This document shows positions 35,369-43,866 of a DNA stretch of 64,000 nt, in pieces. The notes under the pieces are model-generated. The model saw only the letters and a program-made list of their open reading frames with translations. It was not told the DNA's origin and made no database searches. The stretch covers positions 1-64,000 of the forward strand of contig NZ_JASCQG010000002.1 in assembly GCF_030005555.1 (NCBI RefSeq), in the 5' to 3' direction. The position numbers and the translations under genes are program-made. This stretch comes from Empedobacter sedimenti (lineage in GTDB: Bacteria; Bacteroidota; Bacteroidia; Flavobacteriales; Weeksellaceae). Within the stretch, counting starts at the first letter, position 1; every line of letters starts with the position of its first letter.

Positions 35369-36949
35369 TTAGTTTTTCAATAAAGCTCTTTGTCTTACTT
35401 CTGCCAAAACATCTTCAGCATCTCTTCCAATATAGCTATTTTCTTCTACAACTGGATATAACTGATCATAAGCCATTACTTTAGTATTATCGATACGTAA
35501 ATTAACGTGAGAACGGTTAAAATCTCTGTGTGATTTTACACCAGTAGCCGAAATTAATTCAGATAAAATATGCATTGTTTTCTTGTGGAAATTATACATA
35601 CGTGTTGCTTTGTCTTCAACATCTAAACCTTTCATCAATTCACGATCTTGTGTCGCAACACCAACTGGACATGTATTTGTATTACATTGTAAAGCTTGGA
35701 TACAACCAACAGCCATCATCATAGCACGAGCAGAATAAACTAAATCTGCACCAATCGCCATTGCACGAGCAATGTGGAAAGAAGAAATAATTTTCCCTGA
35801 AGCTACAACACGAATGTCTTTCTTAAGACCATAACCACGTAAAGTGTCAACTGCAAAAGCTAAACCATCTAATAATGGCATACCCAAAGAGTTTGAGAAC
35901 TCTACAGGAGCCGCTCCAGTTCCACCTTCACCACCATCAATCGCAATATAATCTGGTTTGATACCTGTTTTGATCATAGCTTCACAAATCTCGATAAACT
36001 CACGTTTGATACCAATACATAATTTGAATCCAACTGGTTTTCCTCCAGATAATTCTCTTAATTGTTTGATGAAATGTAACATTCCTTCAGCATCTGAGAA
36101 AGCAGAGTGAGAAGGAGGTGAATCTACTGTTGTATATGGTTCTACAGCACGAATTGCTGCAATTTCTGGTGTATTTTTATTGGCTGGTAAAATTCCTCCG
36201 TGTCCTGGTTTAGCACCTTGAGAAATTTTCAACTCAATCATTTTTACATTTGGTAAAGTAGCACGCTCTACGTATTTATCAGGATCAAATCCTCCATCTT
36301 TTGCACGACATCCAAAATATCCTGTACCAATTTGCCAAATCAAATCTCCACCTGGTTGTAAGTGATAAGGAGAAATACCTCCTTCACCTGTATTGTGCGC
36401 AAAGTTTCCTAATTTAGCTCCTTTGTTCATTGCTAATACAGCGTTTTCACTTAACGATCCGAAAGACATCGCAGAAATGTTCAATAAACTCGCTAAATAA
36501 GGTTGTTTACATTCGCTTCCACCAACTTTTACACGTGGATCATCAGCATGTTTTATTTTTCCAGCATACATCGAATGATTTAACCATTCGTATCCAGGTT
36601 GATAAACATCTAATTGCGTACCGAAAGGAACAGTGTCAATTACATTTTTTGCACGACGGTAAACCATACTACGCATCAAACGATCGATAGGTTTTCCTTC
36701 TGTATCCGTTTCTACAAAGTATTGCATAATTTCTGGACGAATACTTTCTAATAAATAACGACCATGACCTACAATAGGGAAGTTTCTTCTAATAGCGTGT
36801 TTTGTTTGCGTAATATCCGCAGTTCCTAAGGCTATTAAAGGAAGAACAATTATTAAAGACCATAAAATACCTGGCCAAAAATAAGCAATTACACCTATTG
36901 CAACAAGGGTAATGATAGATCCTACTACGAAAAGCTGTCTTACTTTCAT
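35369..36949 (-). CDS. FMN-binding glutamate-synthase-like protein
   Basis: The 526-residue protein has an N-terminal double membrane stretch (about 8-43, LFVVGSIITLVAIGVIAYFW) and then the glutamate-synthase alpha-subunit barrel. Visible motifs are ISAMSFGSLSENAVLAMNKGA, GEGGISPYH, GEGGTGAAP and the Cys cluster CIQALQCNTNTCPVGVATQ for a 3Fe-4S cluster. It lacks the glutaminase and C-terminal GltB domains. Such proteins occur widely in bacteria next to no GltD partner, and their substrate is not established. Whether it makes glutamate is unknown. Transcribed alone. Confidence 0.88.
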   Translation of the reverse strand: MKVRQLFVVGSIITLVAIGVIAYFWPGILWSLIIVLPLIALGTADITQTKHAIRRNFPIVGHGRYLLESIRPEIMQYFVETDTEGKPIDRLMRSMVYRRAKNVIDTVPFGTQLDVYQPGYEWLNHSMYAGKIKHADDPRVKVGGSECKQPYLASLLNISAMSFGSLSENAVLAMNKGAKLGNFAHNTGEGGISPYHLQPGGDLIWQIGTGYFGCRAKDGGFDPDKYVERATLPNVKMIELKISQGAKPGHGGILPANKNTPEIAAIRAVEPYTTVDSPPSHSAFSDAEGMLHFIKQLRELSGGKPVGFKLCIGIKREFIEICEAMIKTGIKPDYIAIDGGEGGTGAAPVEFSNSLGMPLLDGLAFAVDTLRGYGLKKDIRVVASGKIISSFHIARAMAIGADLVYSARAMMMAVGCIQALQCNTNTCPVGVATQDRELMKGLDVEDKATRMYNFHKKTMHILSELISATGVKSHRDFNRSHVNLRIDNTKVMAYDQLYPVVEENSYIGRDAEDVLAEVRQRALLKN

Positions 36950-37169
36950 AAGTAAAAATTTAAATGATTTTGATTAAAAATTTGGTGTCAAATATATCTA
37001 AAAAAACTCGGTTTAACGCCTTTAATTCTGAAATTATTTCTTTTAAAAGATTGATTTCAAACGTTAGAGAAAACCGATTATTTCAAATAAGTTAACAATT
37101 ATCTAATGTCGTGAAATAAAATGAAAAATTATTTAGTTTTTTTTAAAAGATGTTCAAAGTTTTGACTTC

Positions 37170-38765
37170 TTACTTAACCGTATCATCTTTGTAAACTCGC
37201 GTTAAATCCAATAATTTGATTGGTCCCATAGAAAAATTCTTAACCTTTTTATTTAAAAACAACGTTGTCTGATCATAGAATAATGGTATGATTGGAGCGT
37301 TTTGCATCATCAAAGCATCCATTTTTTGATAAAGTTTAGCGCGTTCTTCTGGATTATTGATTAAAAATGCTTGCTCATACATTTTATCAAATTCACCATT
37401 TTTGTAATGTGAATAATTTGGACCTTCTGGCGCAAAGTTTTTCGAATAATATAAGGACAAAAAGTTTTCCGCATCTGGGTAATCTGCTCCCCAATTCGCT
37501 CGGAACAACGTAAATTTTCCCGTTGCTTTTCCATCACGCATCGTTGGTCCAGGTACAACATTCACTTTTATTGGTAAACCTAATTTTGCCATTTCCGCCG
37601 CAATATATTCGCAAACATCTACATATTCTTGTACAGTTGTCAATTCGATTGGTGTAATTTTTCCGTTCGATTTTTTATAGCTATTGATTAATTCGCGTGC
37701 TTTTTCGGGAGAATATTTGTAACCACTTTCTGGCGAATAACCTGGTAAACCTTTCGGAATGAAACCTCCATCTGCTTCAAAAGCTTGACCTTTCATCATA
37801 TATTTGATGATTTTGTTTTTATCAACTCCATAATTCAACGCTTGACGCAATTTCAAATCAACAGCGTTTGGAGCATCAAGGTAAAAACATAAATAAACGG
37901 TACTTAGATAAGGAACTTTCTGAATCGTTAAAATATTTGAATATTTTGGATTCAAATCTCCGATTGGATTTAAAATTTCGTCTTTATAAGATGGATCCAA
38001 ATCTGCCATCATATCCAAATTACCTTTGATTAATTCTAAAAATTCTGAATTTTTCTCTGGTAAAAATGATAAATTAACCGCTTCTAAATATGGTAAACGT
38101 TGTCCTTTTTCATCAAACTCAAAATACTTTGGATTTTTTCTAAAAACCATTTTCACATTATCTTCCCAAATTTTGAATTGAAAAGGACCTGTACCAATTG
38201 GATGTTTCAAGAATTCTTCGTTTCCATTTTTGAATAATTCTTTTGGAACAACAGATGCATATTTCATCGAAATTAATCCCAGAAATGCAGGATAAGCTTC
38301 TTTCAATTTAATTTCAAAAAGTGTATCATTTATCGCTTTATACGAATCGATATTATTCATAATCCAACCTCCAGAACCTCCGGCTTTCGGATCTTTTAAA
38401 CGATTAAAACTATATTCAAAGTCAGAAGCAGTAACAATTCGAGTCGAATCTTTTCCAAAAGCTTCATGTTTATGAAAAAAAACATCATTTCTCAAAGTAA
38501 AAGAATATGTTTTTCCATCTTCTGAAATTGTCCATGATTTTGCAATATCGGGTTGAATTTCTAATTCGTTATCAATTTTTACCAAACTGTTGTACATTAA
38601 ATTACATGCCCACGTATTGGCTTGTGTTCTCGCATTTATCGGATCTAAAGAAGAAATATTATCGTAACGATTTAATTTAAATACTTTGTTTTCATCGATT
38701 TCAATTTTCTTAGAACACGAAAACATTGAAACGAATAACATAATGTAGATAAAGTATTTAGTCAT
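37170..38765 (-). CDS. peptide/solute-binding lipoprotein of an ABC transporter (SBP_bac_5)
   Basis: The 531-residue protein has a lipoprotein signal peptide (lipobox MFSC near residue 17) and the family 5 (OppA/DppA) extracellular solute-binding fold. Visible segments are LDPINARTQANTWACNLMYN, GTGPFQFKIWEDNVKMVFRKNP and RQALNYGVDKNKIIKYM. It would capture peptides or similar solutes in the periplasm. No permease or ATPase gene is nearby, so either the rest of the transporter is elsewhere or the protein has a separate role. Start chosen for the lipobox. Confidence 0.9.
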   Translation of the reverse strand: MTKYFIYIMLFVSMFSCSKKIEIDENKVFKLNRYDNISSLDPINARTQANTWACNLMYNSLVKIDNELEIQPDIAKSWTISEDGKTYSFTLRNDVFFHKHEAFGKDSTRIVTASDFEYSFNRLKDPKAGGSGGWIMNNIDSYKAINDTLFEIKLKEAYPAFLGLISMKYASVVPKELFKNGNEEFLKHPIGTGPFQFKIWEDNVKMVFRKNPKYFEFDEKGQRLPYLEAVNLSFLPEKNSEFLELIKGNLDMMADLDPSYKDEILNPIGDLNPKYSNILTIQKVPYLSTVYLCFYLDAPNAVDLKLRQALNYGVDKNKIIKYMMKGQAFEADGGFIPKGLPGYSPESGYKYSPEKARELINSYKKSNGKITPIELTTVQEYVDVCEYIAAEMAKLGLPIKVNVVPGPTMRDGKATGKFTLFRANWGADYPDAENFLSLYYSKNFAPEGPNYSHYKNGEFDKMYEQAFLINNPEERAKLYQKMDALMMQNAPIIPLFYDQTTLFLNKKVKNFSMGPIKLLDLTRVYKDDTVK

Positions 38766-38811
38766 TTTGAATAGCTGATTTATTTATGTTTCAAAACTAT
38801 GGATAATTTCT

Positions 38812-38819
38812 TAAATTTG
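38812..38819 (+). promoter_or_regulatory. -7 box for mtaB
   Basis: TAAATTTG ends 5 bases before the mtaB ATG at 38825, implying an almost leaderless transcript. Confidence 0.5.
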
Positions 38820-38824
38820 CAGCT

Positions 38825-40162
38825 ATGAATAATCAAACTAAAACAGTTGCATTTCATACATTGGGATGTAAACTTAATTTTTCTGAAACTTCGACGATCG
38901 CAAGAAACTTGAAAGATAATGGATATCAGAAGGTTGAGTTTACAGATTCTGCGAATGTGTACGTAATCAATACATGTTCGGTAACCGCAAATGCAGACAA
39001 AGAGTGCAGAACGATTGTGAAAAATGCAATGAAAGCAAATCCAGAAGGTTTTGTTGTCGTTGTAGGTTGTTATGCGCAGTTGAAACCGCAAGAAATTGCG
39101 GAAATGGAAGGTGTTGATTTGGTTTTAGGAGCTGCAGAAAAATTCAATATTGCTGAATATTTAGACGATATCAATAAAAAAGAAGAAACAATTGTACATT
39201 CTTGTGAGATTGAAGAAGCCGATTTTTACGTTGGTTCTTATTCAATTGGTGATCGTACGCGTGCCTTTTTGAAAGTGCAAGATGGTTGCGATTATAAATG
39301 TACGTATTGTACAATCCCTTTGGCTCGTGGAATTTCGCGTTCGGATACAGTTGAAAATGTCATCAAAAATGCGAATGAAATTGCACAAAAAGGAATCAAA
39401 GAAATTGTATTAACAGGTGTAAATATTGGTGATTACGGGAAAGGTGAATTCGGGAATAAAAAACACGAACATACTTTCTTGGAATTGGTGCAAGAATTAG
39501 ATCAAGTTGATGCGATAGAACGAATCAGAATTTCTTCTATTGAGCCAAATTTATTGAAAAATGAAACAATTGATTTTGTTTCAAAAAGTAATCGATTTGT
39601 TCCACATTTTCATATTCCGTTGCAATCGGGTAGCGATGAGATTTTGAAAAAAATGAAACGTCGTTATTTATCTAATCTTTATTTAGATCGTGTTACAAAA
39701 ATTCGCGAAGTGATGCCAAATGCGTGTATTGGTGTGGATGTAATTGTTGGTTTTCCTGGAGAAACAGAAGAGATATTTATGGAAACATACAATTTCTTGA
39801 ACGAATTACCAATTAGTTATTTACATGTATTTACTTATTCGGAACGTGATAACACAGAAGCTATCGAATTTGAAGGAGTTGTGGGTCAAGGAGAGCGTAA
39901 ACGTCGTAATAAAATGTTGCGTATTTTATCGGAGAAAAAACGTCAAGCTTTTTATCAATCTCAATTAAATACGACTCAAAAAGTATTGTGGGAACATGAT
40001 AATAAAGATGGAAAAATGTTTGGTTTTACAGAGAATTATGTAAAAGTTCAGACAGATTTTAATCCAGAATTAGTTAACGAAACGCAAATTGTAGATTTGG
40101 TTAGAATCAATCACAATGGAATAGTTGAAGTGAAAGTTCACGAATTAGAATTAGCAAAATAA
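38825..40162 (+). CDS. mtaB: tRNA t6A37 methylthiotransferase MtaB
   Basis: The 445-residue radical-SAM enzyme has an N-terminal UPF0004 domain with three cluster cysteines (HTLGCKLNFSE, NTCSVTANADKECR, VVVGCYAQ) and the radical-SAM motif CDYKCTYCTIP (C-x3-C-x2-C, about 149-159). The C-terminal TRAM-like domain starts near 375. It adds methylthio to t6A at position 37 of ANN-decoding tRNAs. GVNIGDYG and the CDYKC spacing fit MtaB rather than MiaB or RimO. The start is placed at the ATG right after the -7 box. Confidence 0.95.
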   Translation: MNNQTKTVAFHTLGCKLNFSETSTIARNLKDNGYQKVEFTDSANVYVINTCSVTANADKECRTIVKNAMKANPEGFVVVVGCYAQLKPQEIAEMEGVDLVLGAAEKFNIAEYLDDINKKEETIVHSCEIEEADFYVGSYSIGDRTRAFLKVQDGCDYKCTYCTIPLARGISRSDTVENVIKNANEIAQKGIKEIVLTGVNIGDYGKGEFGNKKHEHTFLELVQELDQVDAIERIRISSIEPNLLKNETIDFVSKSNRFVPHFHIPLQSGSDEILKKMKRRYLSNLYLDRVTKIREVMPNACIGVDVIVGFPGETEEIFMETYNFLNELPISYLHVFTYSERDNTEAIEFEGVVGQGERKRRNKMLRILSEKKRQAFYQSQLNTTQKVLWEHDNKDGKMFGFTENYVKVQTDFNPELVNETQIVDLVRINHNGIVEVKVHELELAK

Positions 40163-40179
40163 AATTGTAAATATTAGTT

Positions 40180-40215
40180 AAAAAGAAGTTTGAGGTATTC
40201 AAGCTTCTTTTTTTT
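40180..40215 (+). terminator. intrinsic terminator
   Basis: Stem around AAAGAAGTTTGA / CAAGCTTCTTT with one or two mismatches followed by T8, after mtaB. Confidence 0.7.
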
Positions 40216-40270
40216 AATTTAACTTTACAATTGGTAATAATAATTGTAAATTTAATAAAAATTTAAAGTC

Positions 40271-40801
40271 ATGAAAATTATACATTTTACTTTTATAATC
40301 TTGTTGTCTTTATTTGTAACTAGCTGTGGAACAGTACAAGTTAGTACAGATTATGATAGATCAGTAAATTTTTCTTCTTATAAAACCTATTCGTATCACG
40401 AAAAAGGTTTAGAAAAGCTGAAAGTAAATGATTTAGATAAAAAACGTTTGTTAACAGCAATTGACACTCAAATGGCAGCAAAAGGTTTCACTAAAGTATC
40501 TTCTGGAGCTGATTTAGTTGTTAATTTATTAACTAGTTCTAAAGAACAAGTTTCTGTAAATAATAACAATTGGGGGTACGGACCTTATGGTTATTATGGT
40601 GGATATTACGGTGGTTCTAATGTTTCGTCTTATCAAGCAGGGACTATTATCATTGATATTATTGATGATCAAAAAAATATTTTGGTTTGGCAAGGAGTTG
40701 GATCTGACCTTAACTTGAGTAATGTTAGTGCAAAAGCAGAAAGAATACCAAAAGCAATAGAAGAAATTTTAGCTAAATTTCCACCGCAATTAAGTAAATA
40801 A
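40271..40801 (+). CDS. DUF4136 lipoprotein
   Basis: The 176-residue protein has a lipoprotein signal peptide with lipobox VTSC near residue 19. The mature part begins GTVQVSTDYDRSVNFSSYKT, the usual opening of DUF4136 domains, and contains a Gly/Tyr-rich stretch (YGPYGYYGGYYGGS) and GTIIIDIIDDQKNILVWQG. It is anchored in the envelope; the function is unknown. It lies between two terminators, so it is a single-gene unit. Confidence 0.85.
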   Translation: MKIIHFTFIILLSLFVTSCGTVQVSTDYDRSVNFSSYKTYSYHEKGLEKLKVNDLDKKRLLTAIDTQMAAKGFTKVSSGADLVVNLLTSSKEQVSVNNNNWGYGPYGYYGGYYGGSNVSSYQAGTIIIDIIDDQKNILVWQGVGSDLNLSNVSAKAERIPKAIEEILAKFPPQLSK

Positions 40802-40817
40802 CATTTAATTAGATAAA

Positions 40818-40848
40818 TTAAGCTCTTCATGTGAAGGGCTTTTTTTTC
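40818..40848 (+). terminator. intrinsic terminator
   Basis: Stem AAGCTCTTCA / TGAAGGGCTT followed by eight T residues. A GTG at 40831 in this hairpin could extend the next gene but is rejected as a start. Confidence 0.85.
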
Positions 40849-40905
40849 GGAATGAAAATTGTATTAAAAAAATCTTTAATTTTGTTAAAAAATATACAAC
40901 AACTT

Positions 40906-41508
40906 ATGAAAAATTTAAAAACCAATCTACTTAGTTTATTTCTTTTAAGTTTATCTACTTTATCTTTTGCTCAGATAGAATTTGGTGTAAAAGGAGGTGT
41001 AGGTCTAAGTAATACTACAGTTGTTCATGGTGTTTCAAAAGAAAGATTTGGATTTACAGGTGGAGCTGTAGCTAAGTATCAATTGACAACTAAAAATGAG
41101 AATCATTATTTACAAGCAGAAGTTTTATATTCTAACCAAGGAGAGTTTTCTTTGTACAAAGAAGGAGGTGAAAAATATAAAGCATTCTTGAATTATGTTA
41201 ATGTACCAATTATGTACAAATACTATTTTGATGATCAAGGAAAAGATTTCTTTGTAGAAGCTGGTCCACAACTAGGTTTCAAAGTTTCAGAAAAGTTTGA
41301 TGAAGACGAGCCAGAGCGTACGAATAACGTTCCTAAATCTTTTGATTTAGCCCTTAATGTAGGTGGTGGTTATTCGATCAATCGTCAAATAGAGTTCAAT
41401 TTACGTTACCAATATGGTTTGATTGACACTTACGATTATAATCGTTGGAATAACGGAACAAATAGATCTTCGATGCTATCATTAAGTGTTTTATACTTCA
41501 TAAAATAA
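40906..41508 (+). CDS. PorT-like outer membrane beta-barrel protein
   Basis: Starting at the ATG at 40906 gives a 200-residue protein with a signal peptide (MKNLKTNLLSLFLLSLSTL, cleaved near SFA-Q) and an eight-stranded small barrel: FGVKGGVGLSNT, GFTGGAVAKYQL, YFVEAGPQLGFKV-like strands and a terminal SMLSLSVLYFIK. This is the PorT/OmpW-like 'outer membrane beta-barrel' family in Bacteroidota. The ligand or partner is unknown. An upstream GTG start lies inside a terminator hairpin and is not credible. Confidence 0.85.
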   Translation: MKNLKTNLLSLFLLSLSTLSFAQIEFGVKGGVGLSNTTVVHGVSKERFGFTGGAVAKYQLTTKNENHYLQAEVLYSNQGEFSLYKEGGEKYKAFLNYVNVPIMYKYYFDDQGKDFFVEAGPQLGFKVSEKFDEDEPERTNNVPKSFDLALNVGGGYSINRQIEFNLRYQYGLIDTYDYNRWNNGTNRSSMLSLSVLYFIK

Positions 41509-41512
41509 AATC

Positions 41513-41537
41513 AAAACCGCTGAAAAGCGGTTTTTTT
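41513..41537 (+). terminator. intrinsic terminator
   Basis: Stem AAAACCGCT / AGCGGTTTT with T run after the beta-barrel gene. Confidence 0.9.
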
Positions 41538-41562
41538 ATTATCTTGTTTAAAATTTTTGAGC

Positions 41563-42693
41563 ATGAATTTTAAACAAACTTACTTTTTGTTAGTTTTTCT
41601 TTTATCCGTTAGTGTATTTTCTCAAAACAAGATTAAAGGAAGTATTGTTGACGAAAATTCAAAACCAATTATTCATGCATCAATTTATGTAGATGGTTCT
41701 ACGATACAAACAAAAACCAATGAAAAAGGTGAATTTGAGTTAAATCTTCCAAACGGACAATATAATCTAATTGCAAAAGCTGATTTGTTCGAAAACTTTA
41801 TTCTCGGAATTAAGACAAATCAAAATCAATACTACAAAATAGTTTTAGAAACAGAAGTTATTTCTTTACAAGAAACTACTGTACAAGCTATTTCTAAAGA
41901 AGATTGGGCTTTTTTTTATCAAACTTTCTTGAAATTATTTTTAGGTTCTAATGAAGCTGCGCAAAAATGTAAGATAGAGAATCCAAAAGACTTACGATTT
42001 AATTATAATAAGCAAACAAAGGAGTTAAAAGCAAGTTCGCGCAATCCTTTAATTATTACCAATAATTATTTAGGTTATAAGATTGAATATGATTTGATTG
42101 ATTTTAATGTAAATTATCAAACTAACTATGTATTAACGCTCGGAACTGCTTTTTTTACTGAATTAAAAGGAAGTTCGTCAAAGCAGAATAAATGGAATCA
42201 GAATAGAAAAAGTTCTTATTTGGGAAGTGTTTATCATTTTATGAAAGCTATTTATGATAATAAACTTGAAGAACAAGGGTATGATATAAAACGATTAGTA
42301 AGAAAAGATAATCCAGAATATGTAAAGTTTAAAGAAGAGACGTTGTTAGGAGGTAGGATTGAAGGTAAAATTCCTCCAAAAATAATTACTTATTTGGTCA
42401 ATCAAAAAGTACCATACGATAGCTTAAAGGTTGTAGATGGAAAAAATCAATTCCTTAATTTTAAAGGATTGTATTCGGTTGAGTATAAAAGAGAAAAAGA
42501 AGATTTGGATTACGCAAAATACAATGGCTCGAAATATATAAGCAACCAATTATCTATTTTTGCGTTACGCAGTGATTTATTGAAAATAGAAGAAAACGGG
42601 ACTTATTATCATCCTGCTGATTTGATTGTAGAAGGATATTGGAGTTGGGAAAAAATTGCCAACATGGTTCCGATGGATTATAAAATTGAATAA
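41563..42693 (+). CDS. carboxypeptidase-regulatory-like domain secreted protein
   Basis: The 376-residue protein starts at the ATG at 41563 with a signal peptide (MNFKQTYFLLVFLLSVSVFS). Residues ~20-105 form a CarboxypepD_reg-like beta-sandwich (IKGSIVDENSKPIIHASIYV, TKTNEKGEFELNLPNGQYNL) and are followed by a ~270-residue domain of unknown type with LVRKDNPEYVKFKEETLLGG and EGYWSWEKIANMVPMDYKIE. Such proteins usually sit at the outer membrane or surface of Bacteroidota. Despite the first domain, no TonB-receptor barrel follows, so it is not a truncated receptor. Function unknown. Confidence 0.75.
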   Translation: MNFKQTYFLLVFLLSVSVFSQNKIKGSIVDENSKPIIHASIYVDGSTIQTKTNEKGEFELNLPNGQYNLIAKADLFENFILGIKTNQNQYYKIVLETEVISLQETTVQAISKEDWAFFYQTFLKLFLGSNEAAQKCKIENPKDLRFNYNKQTKELKASSRNPLIITNNYLGYKIEYDLIDFNVNYQTNYVLTLGTAFFTELKGSSSKQNKWNQNRKSSYLGSVYHFMKAIYDNKLEEQGYDIKRLVRKDNPEYVKFKEETLLGGRIEGKIPPKIITYLVNQKVPYDSLKVVDGKNQFLNFKGLYSVEYKREKEDLDYAKYNGSKYISNQLSIFALRSDLLKIEENGTYYHPADLIVEGYWSWEKIANMVPMDYKIE

Positions 42694-42720
42694 AAAAGTC
42701 GCTCATTGAGCGACTTTTTA
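42692..42720. terminator. bidirectional terminator between convergent genes
   Basis: Stem AAAAAGTCGCTCA / GAGCGACTTTTT with a TT loop, overlapping the stop codon of the plus-strand gene and abutting the TerC gene stop. Confidence 0.9.
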
Positions 42721-42721
42721 G

Positions 42722-43801
42722 TTATTTTGATGTTTCTGATCGATTAGAAAGTAGCGACCAAACTATTGTAATCAATAAAACTCCTCCAATAATTGAGAGA
42801 GATACTGTTGATTCAAAATGATAGAAAGGCATAATAATCATTTTAATACCAATAAAGCTTAAAATAATAGCCAATCCATAATGTAATTTATTGAATTTAT
42901 CCATTGAGTTTGCCAATAAGAAATACAATGAACGTAAACCTAAAATTGCAAAAATATTAGATGAATATAGGATAAATGGATCATCTGGTGCAACAGCAAA
43001 AATAGCAGGAATACTATCTACAGCGAATACCAAATCGGTTACTTCAATTACCATTAAAGCAACAAAAAGTGGCGTTGCCATTTTAATTCCGTTTTGAACA
43101 GAAAAGAATTTATCTCCATCAAAATTTGGTGTTACTTTAAAGAATTTATGAACCAATTTAACGCCAATATTTTTTGATAAATCTTGCTCATCCTCATCAT
43201 TATCAGATTTCCACGATTTGATACCCGCAACAACTAAGAAGAATCCGAAAAGTGTTAAAACAACATTTGGTCTAAAAAATTCTTTTGTAGCAAAGTTAGC
43301 GTGTGCAGCGTCTTCGGCTAAATTAAAATGCCAGTCTCCAATAGAAAAAGCTGGTAAATAAGTCATTTTAATTAATTCAACTCCTGCGAAAATAAAGATT
43401 GCACGGAAAAATAATGCGCCTAAAATACCCCAAAAAAGAACTTTGTGCTGATACTCTTTCGGAATTTTGAAGAACCCAAAAACCAAGATAAAGACAAATA
43501 AGTTGTCGACGGATAGAGCTTTTTCTATCCAATACGCAGCCTGAAATTGGGAGAATTTATTAATGGCAAAGGCATGTCCATCAGCTTCTTTAAACACAAA
43601 ATAGATTACTCCACTAAAAATCATTGCCAAAGAAATCCAAACAACAGTCCAAATTAAAGCTTCTTTGTTCGAAACGGCATGTGCATTTTTGTTAAAAACA
43701 CCTAAATCAAGCAGTAACATAATAATTACTGCGACTCCAAAAACAGTTATTAGTCCAGGATGATTTAACATACTATCCTGCACAACACTGAAAATACTCA
43801 T
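42722..43801 (-). CDS. TerC-family membrane protein (Alx-like)
   Basis: The 359-residue protein has about nine membrane segments. TerC motifs are visible: LDLGVFNKN near the start, AAYWIEKALSVDNLFVFILV (acidic Asp/Asn for metal) near residue 95, and VIEVTDLVFAVDSIPAIFAV near 243. TerC/Alx proteins export metal ions such as Mn2+ or assist metallation of secreted enzymes. A tellurite-resistance role is not supported by neighbours. It is transcribed alone. Confidence 0.92.
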   Translation of the reverse strand: MSIFSVVQDSMLNHPGLITVFGVAVIIMLLLDLGVFNKNAHAVSNKEALIWTVVWISLAMIFSGVIYFVFKEADGHAFAINKFSQFQAAYWIEKALSVDNLFVFILVFGFFKIPKEYQHKVLFWGILGALFFRAIFIFAGVELIKMTYLPAFSIGDWHFNLAEDAAHANFATKEFFRPNVVLTLFGFFLVVAGIKSWKSDNDEDEQDLSKNIGVKLVHKFFKVTPNFDGDKFFSVQNGIKMATPLFVALMVIEVTDLVFAVDSIPAIFAVAPDDPFILYSSNIFAILGLRSLYFLLANSMDKFNKLHYGLAIILSFIGIKMIIMPFYHFESTVSLSIIGGVLLITIVWSLLSNRSETSK

Positions 43802-43866
43802 ATAATTTTATTTAATTTCACAATTTACTATAAATTTACCAATCCAAACCGATTAGCCTTAAATTT

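Noticed and set aside
40831-40905. Upstream extension of the PorT-like gene (start at 40831)
   Set aside because: The start would sit inside the terminator hairpin of the DUF4136 gene and would precede the signal peptide with unrelated residues; the ATG at 40906 fits.
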